Source of the DNA: Crocinitomicaceae bacterium
Lineage (GTDB): Bacteria; Bacteroidota; Bacteroidia; Flavobacteriales_D; Crocinitomicaceae
Assembly: GCA_015662935.1 (NCBI GenBank)
Contig: DQTF01000263.1
Location: forward strand, 1-11,898
Direction of reading: 5' to 3'
Length of the DNA stretch: 11,898 bases
In this document: piece by piece, positions 1-6,615 of the stretch
How positions within the stretch are numbered: position 1 is the stretch's first letter
Layout of the letters: each line of letters begins with the position of its first letter
The notes under the pieces: model-generated
What the model saw: only the letters and a program-made list of their open reading frames with translations
The model's database searches: none
What the model was told of the DNA's origin: nothing
Program-made: the position numbers and the translations under genes

Positions 1-725
1 AAATATTCGAGTTCTAACGAAGAACGAGCAATGATTTCATTGATTATTTCTTTTACTTTTATTGGAGGAAAAACAGTGGATAATTCTTTTGCTACTCTTA
101 ACGAAGTTGAAAGAATAACCGCATCAGCTTTTTCCTTTTCAGAAAGGCGAGCATTTCTACTACTACTTGCTAACCCTGATTCTTCACGAACAATTTCACA
201 ACCAACAATTTCTATCGGTAATTGTAACTCTTTCGTCATAAACTGGATAATCGACAGTTGTTGGAAGTCTTTTAGTCCAAAGAATGAAAAGTTGGGTTGA
301 ACAATTTCAAATAATCGGTTCACAACATTCACAACTCCATTAAAATGTCCATTTCTAAACTTACCTTCCATGACAGTTGCAAGGTCGCCTAAATCCAGTT
401 CAATTTCTTTATAATTTGGAGGGTACATTTCTTCAACACTTGGAGCAAAAACAATTACATCACCTTCATTAGACAGTAAATCAATATCAGCTTTCAGTGT
501 TCTTGGATACTTTTCTAGATCCTTCGAATTGTTGAATTGCATAGGGTTGACAAAGATACTAACTACAACTATTTCTGCGTATTCATATGCTTTTCTAACC
601 AAAGACATGTGCCCATGGTGCAATGCTCCCATCGTAGGAACAAAACCAACTTTCTTCCCTTTTCCTCTACTCAGAATTTCATTCCTCAAAGAATCAACTG
701 ATGTAAATACCTTAGAATCTATCAT
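1..725 (-). CDS. panC: Pantoate--beta-alanine ligase (pantothenate synthetase), C-terminus cut off
   Basis: PanC condenses pantoate with beta-alanine using ATP, through a pantoyl-adenylate, in the last step of pantothenate (CoA precursor) synthesis in the cytoplasm. The reverse strand reads from ATG at 725-723 without a stop to the window edge, giving 241 codons of a family usually near 280 residues. Visible motifs are the HIGH-type ATP loop PTMGALHHGH (residues 30-39), FVNPMQF (58-64), the pantoate-binding stretch EGKFRNGHFNGV (120-131), FGLKDFQQ (149-156) and the KMSK-equivalent region REESGLASSSRN (180-191). The usual Pro of RPGHF is Asn here. The gene is divergent from the GT5-like gene at 820 and shares a 94-nt promoter region with it. 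The missing end is due only to the window boundary. The family assignment is secure. Confidence 0.97.
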   Translation of the reverse strand, partial: MIDSKVFTSVDSLRNEILSRGKGKKVGFVPTMGALHHGHMSLVRKAYEYAEIVVVSIFVNPMQFNNSKDLEKYPRTLKADIDLLSNEGDVIVFAPSVEEMYPPNYKEIELDLGDLATVMEGKFRNGHFNGVVNVVNRLFEIVQPNFSFFGLKDFQQLSIIQFMTKELQLPIEIVGCEIVREESGLASSSRNARLSEKEKADAVILSTSLRVAKELSTVFPPIKVKEIINEIIARSSLELEY

Positions 726-745
726 TTTTACTATTTTCAAAGCAA

Positions 746-753
746 CAAAACTA
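746..753 (-). promoter_or_regulatory. Candidate -7 element for panC
   Basis: On the reverse strand TAGTTTTG matches the Bacteroidota -7 consensus TAnnTTTG, 20 nt upstream of the panC ATG. No TTG-type -33 element lies at the expected 19-21 nt spacing, so support is weak. A second TTTG-ending box (TTGCTTTG, 745-738) is an alternative. Confidence 0.3.
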
Positions 754-763
754 TGTGTTTTTG

Positions 764-794
764 TTGAAGTTTCACTTTTTTTTGTATATTTTTG
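764..794 (+). promoter_or_regulatory. Candidate promoter of the GT5-like/DUF4270/glmS/ATL operon
   Basis: TATTTTTG at 787-794 fits the Bacteroidota -7 consensus TAnnTTTG exactly. A TTG at 764-766 sits 20 nt upstream, the expected spacing for the -33 element. Transcription would start near position 800, leaving a leader of about 20 nt before ATG at 820. The assignment rests on sequence match and position only. Confidence 0.5.
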
Positions 795-819
795 TATTCG
801 TTTTATTAATAAACAATTC

Positions 820-1641
820 ATGGAGAAAAAGAAAATACTATTTATCTCACAGGAGGTGTCCCCATTTTTACCAAAATCGGAGGTTTGCTTAACTGCGAGA
901 AACTTAGCACAAGGTGTTCAGGAGGGAGGAAAAGAAATTCGTGTATTTATGCCACGTTTCGGAGTTATTAATGAAAGAAGACATCAATTACATGAAGTGA
1001 TTCGTTTGTCTGGAATGAATCAAATTATTGATGATACAGATCACCCGTTAATCATTAAGGTTGCTTCTATTTCTGCAGCAAGAATGCAGGTTTATTTTAT
1101 TGACAATGAAGAGTACTTTAAAAGAAAGAGTACGGTTGTTGACGACAAAGAAAAAGAGCACAAAGACAATGATGAAAGAGCAATGTTCTTTTGTCGAGGT
1201 GTTTTAGAAACGGTAAAGAAATTAGGGTGGCAACCAGATGTTATTCACTGTAGTGGATGGATGACTGCTTTAATGCCAATGTATTTAAAGAATATCTATA
1301 AAGACGAACCTCATTTTGCCAACACAAAAGTTGTTTACAACATCTTTAATGATGGGTTTAACAATAATTGGGACAAGCGTTTTGTTGAAAAACTTAAATT
1401 TGATGGATTCAATGATGATGTTTTAGCTTCTTTTTCAGAGCCTAACTTTGAAAACTTAACTAAGGCAGCTGTAAAATATGCTGACGGATTAATCGTTGGT
1501 AGTGAAGAATTGAAACCAGAATTGAAAACATTTTTTGATGATGCAACCTGTGAAAAGTTAGATTACGTAGCAGAAGAGCATCAAGTAAAAGAGATTTCAG
1601 AATTTTTAGATAAAGTAATTGATACAGAAGTTCTCATATAA
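820..1641 (+). CDS. Truncated glycogen/starch synthase-like protein (GT5 N-terminal domain only), probable pseudoenzyme
   Basis: The 273-residue product matches the N-terminal Rossmann half of GT5 glycogen synthases (KKILFISQEVSPF at 4-16; a WQPDVIHCSGWMTALMPMYLK-type region near 137-157), but the C-terminal nucleotide-sugar domain is absent; full GlgA is about 470-500 residues. The ADP-glucose loop, normally K(T/V)GGL, is K19-S-E-V. The catalytic HxHDW region reads H143-C-S-G-W147, so the second His and the Asp are lost. ATG 820 was chosen because the open frame upstream (from 529) runs antisense through panC and lacks homology, whereas MEKKKILFIS is the expected family start. It is first gene of a four-gene operon, with its stop 1 nt before the next ATG. 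Flavobacterial annotations often call this 'glycogen synthase', but the residues argue against that activity. I infer a binding, scaffold or regulatory role. Confidence 0.85.
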   Translation: MEKKKILFISQEVSPFLPKSEVCLTARNLAQGVQEGGKEIRVFMPRFGVINERRHQLHEVIRLSGMNQIIDDTDHPLIIKVASISAARMQVYFIDNEEYFKRKSTVVDDKEKEHKDNDERAMFFCRGVLETVKKLGWQPDVIHCSGWMTALMPMYLKNIYKDEPHFANTKVVYNIFNDGFNNNWDKRFVEKLKFDGFNDDVLASFSEPNFENLTKAAVKYADGLIVGSEELKPELKTFFDDATCEKLDYVAEEHQVKEISEFLDKVIDTEVLI

Positions 1642-1642
1642 T

Positions 1643-2956
1643 ATGATTAATAATCAAACTGCATTGTGGCGGAAAGGTCTTGTACTTTCCGCTACTTTTT
1701 TATTCAGTGTTTTCTTAATTGTCTCGTGCAAGAAAAAAGAAAACCTACTTGGCCAAAATACCATTGACCAAAATGAACTACTCGGTTCTTCCGGTATAGA
1801 TACGTTTTCATTGCAGACTTTTTCTTACTTTGATGATTCTGTTATATCCGATAATGCGCCATTTACACTATTAGGCTCGTACAACGATCCGGTTTTTGGA
1901 ACATATAACGCCGAATTTTATACGCAGGTCTTACTTTCCGGAAGTAGTCCTGATTTTGGAAACTTAGACAGTGTTATCATTGACTCTATGGTTTTAGGAA
2001 TAGAATACATCGGCTCTTATGGTACTCCTGGTTTTCAAAATGTAGAAGTATATGAAATAGGAGAAGAATTATTCATTGATTCAACTTATTACTCTTTCCA
2101 ATCAAAAATAGATGCGAACCTTAGTAACCTAGTCTTAGGTTCTAATAACTTTGAATTTAATACCCAAAACATAACTGTTGTGGGTAATGATACGATAGAT
2201 TCTCAATTAAGAATTCCTTTGGATACAATTCTTGCTAGAACATTAATGACAGAAGCGAATGCAGCAACTGGTACATTTGTAGATGACGCTGCTTTTACTA
2301 CTTACTTTAAAGGCTTACATGTTAAAACCAACAATGGTGTTCAAGCGTTGGGGACGGGTGGTGTCGCTTATTTTAACCTCACAGATCCATTAAGTAAATT
2401 AACGATTTATTATCGTCAATTTGGAGAATCAAAAACTTTTGATTTCTTGATTAGCAGTAACGCCGCAGATTTCAATCATGTAGATATTGACAACTCATTA
2501 ACAAATGTCGAGACAGTTATGAATGATACTGTTTCTGGACAGGTTGAATTTTACACGCAATCATTTGGAAGTCGTGCAGTTGTTAAATTTGCGGGGATTA
2601 ATAACATTCCTGCAACCGCTGTTATTCACAAAGCAACTCTTGAACTTCCTGTCAGCTATCAAACTGCCGGAAAACTTTCTCCAGGGTTGAATATTTCTGT
2701 TGCAACAACATTGGAAGAAGGTGCGACAGATTTATTTGGCGTAAATGCAATTGGGAATTACAGTGACTTTTCTAAAAGTTTTACCGTTGATTTACGTGCT
2801 TATGTTCAAGCAATTGTAAGTGGGAACTTAACAAACACAGGGCTCGTATTCTCTCCAGTCTTACACAGCACTTCTGCTGAAAGAATTATTTTCAATGGAC
2901 CTAATTCAACCAATAAAAAGAAACCTAAATTGAGTATTTTATATACTGAATTCTAA
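1643..2956 (+). CDS. DUF4270 family lipoprotein
   Basis: The 437-residue protein begins with a lipoprotein signal: basic and hydrophobic residues 10-27, then lipobox I-V-S-C with Cys29, followed by three lysines. The motif LGSYNDPVFG at 77-86 and the C-terminal KPKLSILYTEF are typical of DUF4270, a Bacteroidota family of predicted outer-membrane or periplasmic lipoproteins of unknown function. The composition is Thr/Ser/Asn-rich, suggesting beta structure; no catalytic motif is visible. ATG 1643 lies 1 nt after the upstream stop. An in-frame start at 1619 would overlap the previous gene by 23 nt and add 8 residues before the signal peptide, so it is less likely. glmS follows after 11 nt. The conserved linkage to glmS suggests an envelope role, but that is inference. 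Confidence 0.88.
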   Translation: MINNQTALWRKGLVLSATFLFSVFLIVSCKKKENLLGQNTIDQNELLGSSGIDTFSLQTFSYFDDSVISDNAPFTLLGSYNDPVFGTYNAEFYTQVLLSGSSPDFGNLDSVIIDSMVLGIEYIGSYGTPGFQNVEVYEIGEELFIDSTYYSFQSKIDANLSNLVLGSNNFEFNTQNITVVGNDTIDSQLRIPLDTILARTLMTEANAATGTFVDDAAFTTYFKGLHVKTNNGVQALGTGGVAYFNLTDPLSKLTIYYRQFGESKTFDFLISSNAADFNHVDIDNSLTNVETVMNDTVSGQVEFYTQSFGSRAVVKFAGINNIPATAVIHKATLELPVSYQTAGKLSPGLNISVATTLEEGATDLFGVNAIGNYSDFSKSFTVDLRAYVQAIVSGNLTNTGLVFSPVLHSTSAERIIFNGPNSTNKKKPKLSILYTEF

Positions 2957-2967
2957 AACCAAAAGAT

Positions 2968-4812
2968 ATGTGTGGAATTGTCGCTTATATCGGGGAACGT
3001 GAAGCTTACCCAATTATAATCAAAGGATTAAAAAGATTAGAGTACCGAGGTTATGATAGTGCAGGTGTTGCATTATTGAACAACGGCGCATTGAACCTCT
3101 ATAAAAAACAAGGGAAAGTTGCTAACCTAGAAGCTTTTACCGAAGATAAAGATCGTGGAGGGTCTGCTGGAATTGGGCATACACGTTGGGCAACTCACGG
3201 AGAACCAAACGATATAAACTCCCATCCTCACGCTTCTTCAGATGGAGAAATTGCAATGATTCACAATGGAATTATTGAAAATTACGATTCACTAAAACGA
3301 GAATTACAGCGTAAAGGATATTCATTTAAAAGTGAAACAGATACGGAGGTTTTGACCATTCTAGTCGAAGACATTTATAAAAACTCCGACATTTCTCTTG
3401 CAGAAGCTTTGCGTTTAGCATTGCAACAAGTTGTAGGTGCATACGCAATAGTCCTGATTTCAAGAAAGAATCCAAGACAATTAATTGCCGCAAGAAAAAG
3501 CAGTCCTTTAGTTGTTGGTATCGGAAAAGACAATGATTTCTTTTGTGCTTCTGACGCGACACCTATCGTAGAATACACGAAAAAGGTGGTCTATATGGAG
3601 GATGAGGAAATAGCCGTTCTTGATTTAGACAAAGGATTGAAACTCTATAGCATCGATGATGTTGCAAAAACACCTTACATCCAAGAATTGGAATTGCATC
3701 TTGAAGCATTAGAAAAAGAAGGTTACGACCACTTCATGCTAAAAGAAATTCATGAACAACCACGTTCTATTACAGATTGTTTTAGAGGAAGGTTGAATGC
3801 TGATGAAGCTTGGGTAAAACTAGGCGGAATAAAAGATTACGAAGAAAAAATCGCCAATGCTAATCGCATCATTATGATTGCATGTGGTACATCATGGCAC
3901 GCTTGTTTAGTTGGAGAATATTTATTTGAAGACTTGGCAAGAATCAATGTTGAAGTTGAATATGCAAGTGAATTTAGATACAGGAATCCAATAATCAATG
4001 AAGATGACATAGTAATTGCTATTTCTCAATCTGGAGAAACAGCAGATACATTAGCAGCGCTAGAATTAGCAAAATCAAAGGGAGCAACTATCCTTGGGAT
4101 TTGCAACGTTGTTGGATCTTCCATTTCAAGAATCACAGATGCAGGATCTTATACACACGCAGGACCAGAAATTGGTGTTGCCTCAACAAAAGCATTTACT
4201 GCGCAAGTCACAGTGTTGACATTAATGGCACTTTCTCTTGCGAAAAGAAAAGGAACAATTAGTGATTCAACATTTAGAACACTTCTTTCAGAATTAGAAG
4301 CGATTCCAAGTAAAGTGCAAGAAATCTTGGATACAAACGACAAGATTAAATTCATCTCTGAGCAATATCAACATGCCTCAAATGCACTGTATTTAGGAAG
4401 AGGTAGTTCTTTTCCTGTTGCCTTAGAAGGTGCTTTGAAATTGAAAGAAATATCTTACATCCACGCTGAAGGTTATCCTGCTGCGGAAATGAAACACGGT
4501 CCAATTGCTTTAATTGATGAAGAAATGCCTGTTTTTGTGATTGCGACCCAAGGAACGTCTTATGAAAAGGTCGTGAGTAACATTCAAGAAGTTAAAGCAA
4601 GAAAAGGGAAAATAATTGCAGTTGTAACAGAGGGTGATGAAACTGTTAAAGGAATTGCAGATCATGTAATTGAAATTCCAGAAACAGATGAGCAGTTAGT
4701 TCCTTTGTTATCAACTATTCCTTTCCAATTATTGTCTTATCACATTGCTGTAATGAGAGGCTGTAATGTTGACCAGCCTAGAAACTTAGCAAAATCGGTA
4801 ACTGTTGAGTAA
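2968..4812 (+). CDS. glmS: Glutamine--fructose-6-phosphate aminotransferase (isomerizing)
   Basis: GlmS makes glucosamine-6-phosphate from fructose-6-phosphate and glutamine, the first committed step to UDP-GlcNAc for peptidoglycan and lipid A. The 614-residue protein is full length (E. coli GlmS is 609). The glutaminase domain (about 1-230) starts with the N-terminal nucleophile Cys2 in MCGIVAYIG and has RLEYRGYDSAG (23-33), HTRWATHG (71-78) and HNGIIENY (99-106). Two SIS isomerase domains follow, with CGTSWHA (306-312), SQSGETADT (353-361), STKAF (406-410), and EGYPAAEMKHGPIALID (501-517). It ends with QPRNLAKSVTVE, the conserved C-tail carrying the catalytic Lys. It is third in the operon, and its stop TAA shares one base with the next ATG, suggesting translational coupling. 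Only 11 nt precede it, so there is no room for a glmS ribozyme. Confidence 0.98.
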   Translation: MCGIVAYIGEREAYPIIIKGLKRLEYRGYDSAGVALLNNGALNLYKKQGKVANLEAFTEDKDRGGSAGIGHTRWATHGEPNDINSHPHASSDGEIAMIHNGIIENYDSLKRELQRKGYSFKSETDTEVLTILVEDIYKNSDISLAEALRLALQQVVGAYAIVLISRKNPRQLIAARKSSPLVVGIGKDNDFFCASDATPIVEYTKKVVYMEDEEIAVLDLDKGLKLYSIDDVAKTPYIQELELHLEALEKEGYDHFMLKEIHEQPRSITDCFRGRLNADEAWVKLGGIKDYEEKIANANRIIMIACGTSWHACLVGEYLFEDLARINVEVEYASEFRYRNPIINEDDIVIAISQSGETADTLAALELAKSKGATILGICNVVGSSISRITDAGSYTHAGPEIGVASTKAFTAQVTVLTLMALSLAKRKGTISDSTFRTLLSELEAIPSKVQEILDTNDKIKFISEQYQHASNALYLGRGSSFPVALEGALKLKEISYIHAEGYPAAEMKHGPIALIDEEMPVFVIATQGTSYEKVVSNIQEVKARKGKIIAVVTEGDETVKGIADHVIEIPETDEQLVPLLSTIPFQLLSYHIAVMRGCNVDQPRNLAKSVTVE

Positions 4813-5162
4813 TGGAAGTTTCCATTCCCAACAAACACAAAGATTTTTTTCATAACGTCTATGATGTCGTTCGATTGATTCCAAAAGGGCGAGTAACTTC
4901 TTACGGAGCAATTGCAAAATATTTAGGTTCTCCAAGATCTAGCAGAATGGTTGGGTGGGCAATGAATGCAGCTCATAATTTTTCAGATGTGCCTGCGCAT
5001 AGGGTTGTTAATAGAAACGGTATGCTTACAGGTAAAATGCACTTTTCTTCCTCTACAGAAATGGAAAAACTCCTTTCAAAAGAAGGGGTTTCAGTGAGTA
5101 ATGATAAGATCGAAAAATTAAATTCTGTTTACTGGGATCCAACCCATGAGTTGGAGCTTTAG
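4812..5162 (+). CDS. MGMT-family alkyltransferase-like protein (ATL, COG3695 type) lacking the reactive cysteine
   Basis: The 116-residue protein matches the DNA-binding domain of O6-alkylguanine-DNA alkyltransferase: GRVTSYGAIAKYLG (26-39) with the base-flipping Tyr31, SSRMVGWAMN (43-52) with the arginine finger Arg45, and PAHRVVNRNG (61-70). The cysteine of the PCHRV active site is Ala62, so it cannot accept an alkyl group. Such alkyltransferase-like proteins, with Trp or Ala in this position, bind O6-alkylguanine lesions; in characterised members they hand them to nucleotide excision repair. Length fits the ATL family rather than two-domain Ada/Ogt. Its ATG overlaps the last base of the glmS stop (TAATG). 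The 3' end overlaps the convergent lipoprotein gene by 4 nt. Family assignment is firm; the repair role is by analogy. Confidence 0.92.
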   Translation: MEVSIPNKHKDFFHNVYDVVRLIPKGRVTSYGAIAKYLGSPRSSRMVGWAMNAAHNFSDVPAHRVVNRNGMLTGKMHFSSSTEMEKLLSKEGVSVSNDKIEKLNSVYWDPTHELEL

Positions 5163-5407
5163 TTTTGAAAAACTTCTTTCAAAAAAAGTGCTTCATTTCC
5201 CGAAACTTTTGCCAAAAGACTAATTTCATTATTAATTTCTATAACTTCAGATACAAGTTGCGAATTTGAAATGTAGTAACTTGTACCTTTGACTAATTCT
5301 AATCTGTCTTTTAGTACTTTTCCTTGCTCTAATCGTTCTTCATATTCTGAAGTACAAGAAGTCGTCATTCCGCCAAGAAGAATAAGTAGTAGTAATAATT
5401 TCTTCAT
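5159..5407 (-). CDS. Small predicted lipoprotein, 82 aa, unknown function
   Basis: The protein starts MKKLLLLLILLGGMTTSC, a lipoprotein signal with Cys18 as the probable acylated residue. The residues before it (T-T-S) are a relaxed lipobox, as is common in Bacteroidota. The mature 65 residues are charged and look largely helical (EYEERLEQGKVLKDRLELV at 21-39), with no recognised domain. The gene is real rather than a shadow: it has a clean signal peptide, a good promoter match just upstream, and only a 4-nt tail-to-tail overlap with the ATL gene. Probably anchored in an envelope membrane. I do not recognise a family. Confidence 0.7.
   Translation of the reverse strand: MKKLLLLLILLGGMTTSCTSEYEERLEQGKVLKDRLELVKGTSYYISNSQLVSEVIEINNEISLLAKVSGNEALFLKEVFQN
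5163..5184. repeat. Perfect 8-bp inverted repeat at a convergent gene end (weak terminator candidate)
   Basis: TTTTGAAA (5163-5170) and TTTCAAAA (5177-5184) are exact reverse complements around a 6-nt loop. It lies directly after the ATL stop and inside the last codons of the convergent lipoprotein gene. The stem holds only one G-C pair and no U-tract follows on either strand, so terminator function is uncertain. Confidence 0.3.
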
Positions 5408-5420
5408 GTTACAAAGTAAC
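5408..5420. repeat. GTTAC-N3-GTAAC inverted repeat abutting the lipoprotein start codon
   Basis: A symmetric 13-nt sequence, GTTACAAAGTAAC on the plus strand, touches the start codon at 5407 and spans the proposed -7 element of that gene. It could be an operator or a coincidental result of the promoter sequence. Confidence 0.35.
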
Positions 5421-5445
5421 GAAAGCTATTTCGACTCTACAAAAA
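5412..5445 (-). promoter_or_regulatory. Candidate promoter of the small lipoprotein gene
   Basis: Reading the reverse strand, TTTTTG (5445-5440) is followed after 20 nt by TTACTTTG (5419-5412). This fits the Bacteroidota -33/-7 architecture, with one mismatch to TAnnTTTG. The box ends 4 nt before the ATG, so the transcript would have almost no leader. Confidence 0.45.
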
Positions 5446-5555
5446 GTATGGTAATTCAAAACCGTTAAATTATCATTGAAAAACCAATTCTATCAGTTTT
5501 TATGTAGGTTTTAGGTAATTTTTCTATTTTCTCATTCTCTTTTTTAAAGAAGAAC

Positions 5556-5563
5556 TATCTTTA
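5556..5563 (+). promoter_or_regulatory. Candidate -7 element for the SDR gene
   Basis: TATCTTTA matches TAnnTTTG except for the last base and ends 4 nt before the ATG at 5568. No -33 TTG is visible at the usual distance (the region is T/C-rich). Support comes mainly from the same 4-nt spacing at three other genes here. Confidence 0.35.
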
Positions 5564-5567
5564 GCCT

Positions 5568-6569
5568 ATGATTTTTGTAACCGGAGGAACAGGACTTTTA
5601 GGAAGTCATTTATTGATTGAATTATCACAGTCCAATGACATAATTAAAGCAAGTTATCGTTCTCAAAAGAAAATTGATCAACTTAAAAAATTGTTTCAGT
5701 ATTATTTAAAAAAGGATTGGGAGGCCCATTTCAATAAAATTGAATGGCACCAAGGAGACATCCTCGATATTCCATTTTTGCAAGATGTAATGACAGATTG
5801 CACCCAGGTTTATCATTGCGCGGCACTTGTTTCTTTCTACAGAAAAGACTTTAATAATTGTATGAAAATCAATCGAGAAGGGACTGCAAACATTGTGAAC
5901 GTTTGTCTTGATAAAAACATTGACAAATTGTGCTATGTAAGTTCAACCGCTGCAATTGGAGGAGAAAATCACAAAATCATTTCTGAGAAGTACAAATGGA
6001 AAAACACACCAACAACGAGTGGTTATAGTATCTCTAAATATTCTGCAGAAAAAGAAGTTTGGAGAGGAATTGAAGAAGGTTTGAATGCAGTGATGGTTAA
6101 TCCGTGTGTTATTTTGGGAGCTGGAAATTGGAACGACAGTTCATTGACCATTTTTAAAACAATGAGAAAAGGAGTCAAATTCTATCCTCCAGGTTCAAAT
6201 GCGCAGGTTGATGCAAGAGATGTTGCTGAAATAATGATGCAACTGATGAATTCTAACATTAGCAGTCAACGTTTCCTTTGCATTGGTAGCAATCAGTCGT
6301 TTAAAGAATTGATGACTGTTATCGCAACAGAAAACAATGTCAATGCACCTTCGATTGCAGTAAAAAAATGGATGGTAGAACCAGTCCGTATTTTTGCTGG
6401 AATTGCATCTTTCTTCACTCGAAAGAAGCCTTCAATCACCAGAGAAACAATTAATAGCTTGTTTGGCCATCTTTCTTACGATAATTCAAAAATATGTGCA
6501 GAATTAAATTTTGAATTTAGAAGCCTGGAAGAAACGGTAAAGAACGGAATTGAAGGAAGGATTTCTTAA
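5568..6569 (+). CDS. NAD(P)-dependent epimerase/dehydratase-family extended SDR
   Basis: This 333-residue oxidoreductase has an N-terminal Rossmann fold with the nucleotide motif TGGTGLLGS (5-13), an acidic GDILD (63-67) after beta-3, CAALVSF (84-90), the catalytic Ser region VSSTAAIGG (124-132), and the YxxxK pair Tyr153/Lys157 in GYSISKYSAEK. NPCVILGAG (178-186) and DARDVAE (215-221) are typical of dihydroflavonol-reductase or sugar-epimerase-like atypical/extended SDRs. The length is full for the class. The substrate cannot be read from the sequence; the C-terminal half, which sets specificity, matches nothing I know. No signal peptide is present, so it is cytoplasmic. It is monocistronic: divergent from the small lipoprotein gene and convergent with the YD-repeat gene 46 nt downstream. 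Confidence 0.9.
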   Translation: MIFVTGGTGLLGSHLLIELSQSNDIIKASYRSQKKIDQLKKLFQYYLKKDWEAHFNKIEWHQGDILDIPFLQDVMTDCTQVYHCAALVSFYRKDFNNCMKINREGTANIVNVCLDKNIDKLCYVSSTAAIGGENHKIISEKYKWKNTPTTSGYSISKYSAEKEVWRGIEEGLNAVMVNPCVILGAGNWNDSSLTIFKTMRKGVKFYPPGSNAQVDARDVAEIMMQLMNSNISSQRFLCIGSNQSFKELMTVIATENNVNAPSIAVKKWMVEPVRIFAGIASFFTRKKPSITRETINSLFGHLSYDNSKICAELNFEFRSLEETVKNGIEGRIS

Positions 6570-6615
6570 AGTCAAAATTGAAAACTGAAAGATAAAAAGT
6601 ACAACATAAAGTTAA

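Noticed and set aside
31..300. An 89-codon plus-strand open frame
   Set aside because: It is the reverse complement of panC coding sequence, which has clear catalytic motifs.
529..819. A 97-codon N-terminal extension of the GT5-like protein upstream of 820
   Set aside because: It runs antisense through panC and the divergent promoter, and has no family similarity; MEKKKILFIS at 820 is the natural start.
2957..2967. A glmS ribozyme/riboswitch upstream of glmS
   Set aside because: Only 11 nt separate the genes and no such structure could fit; the ribozyme is also typical of Gram-positive bacteria.
3326..4355. Three short minus-strand open frames inside glmS
   Set aside because: They lie within a fully conserved glmS and have no signals or recognisable domains.
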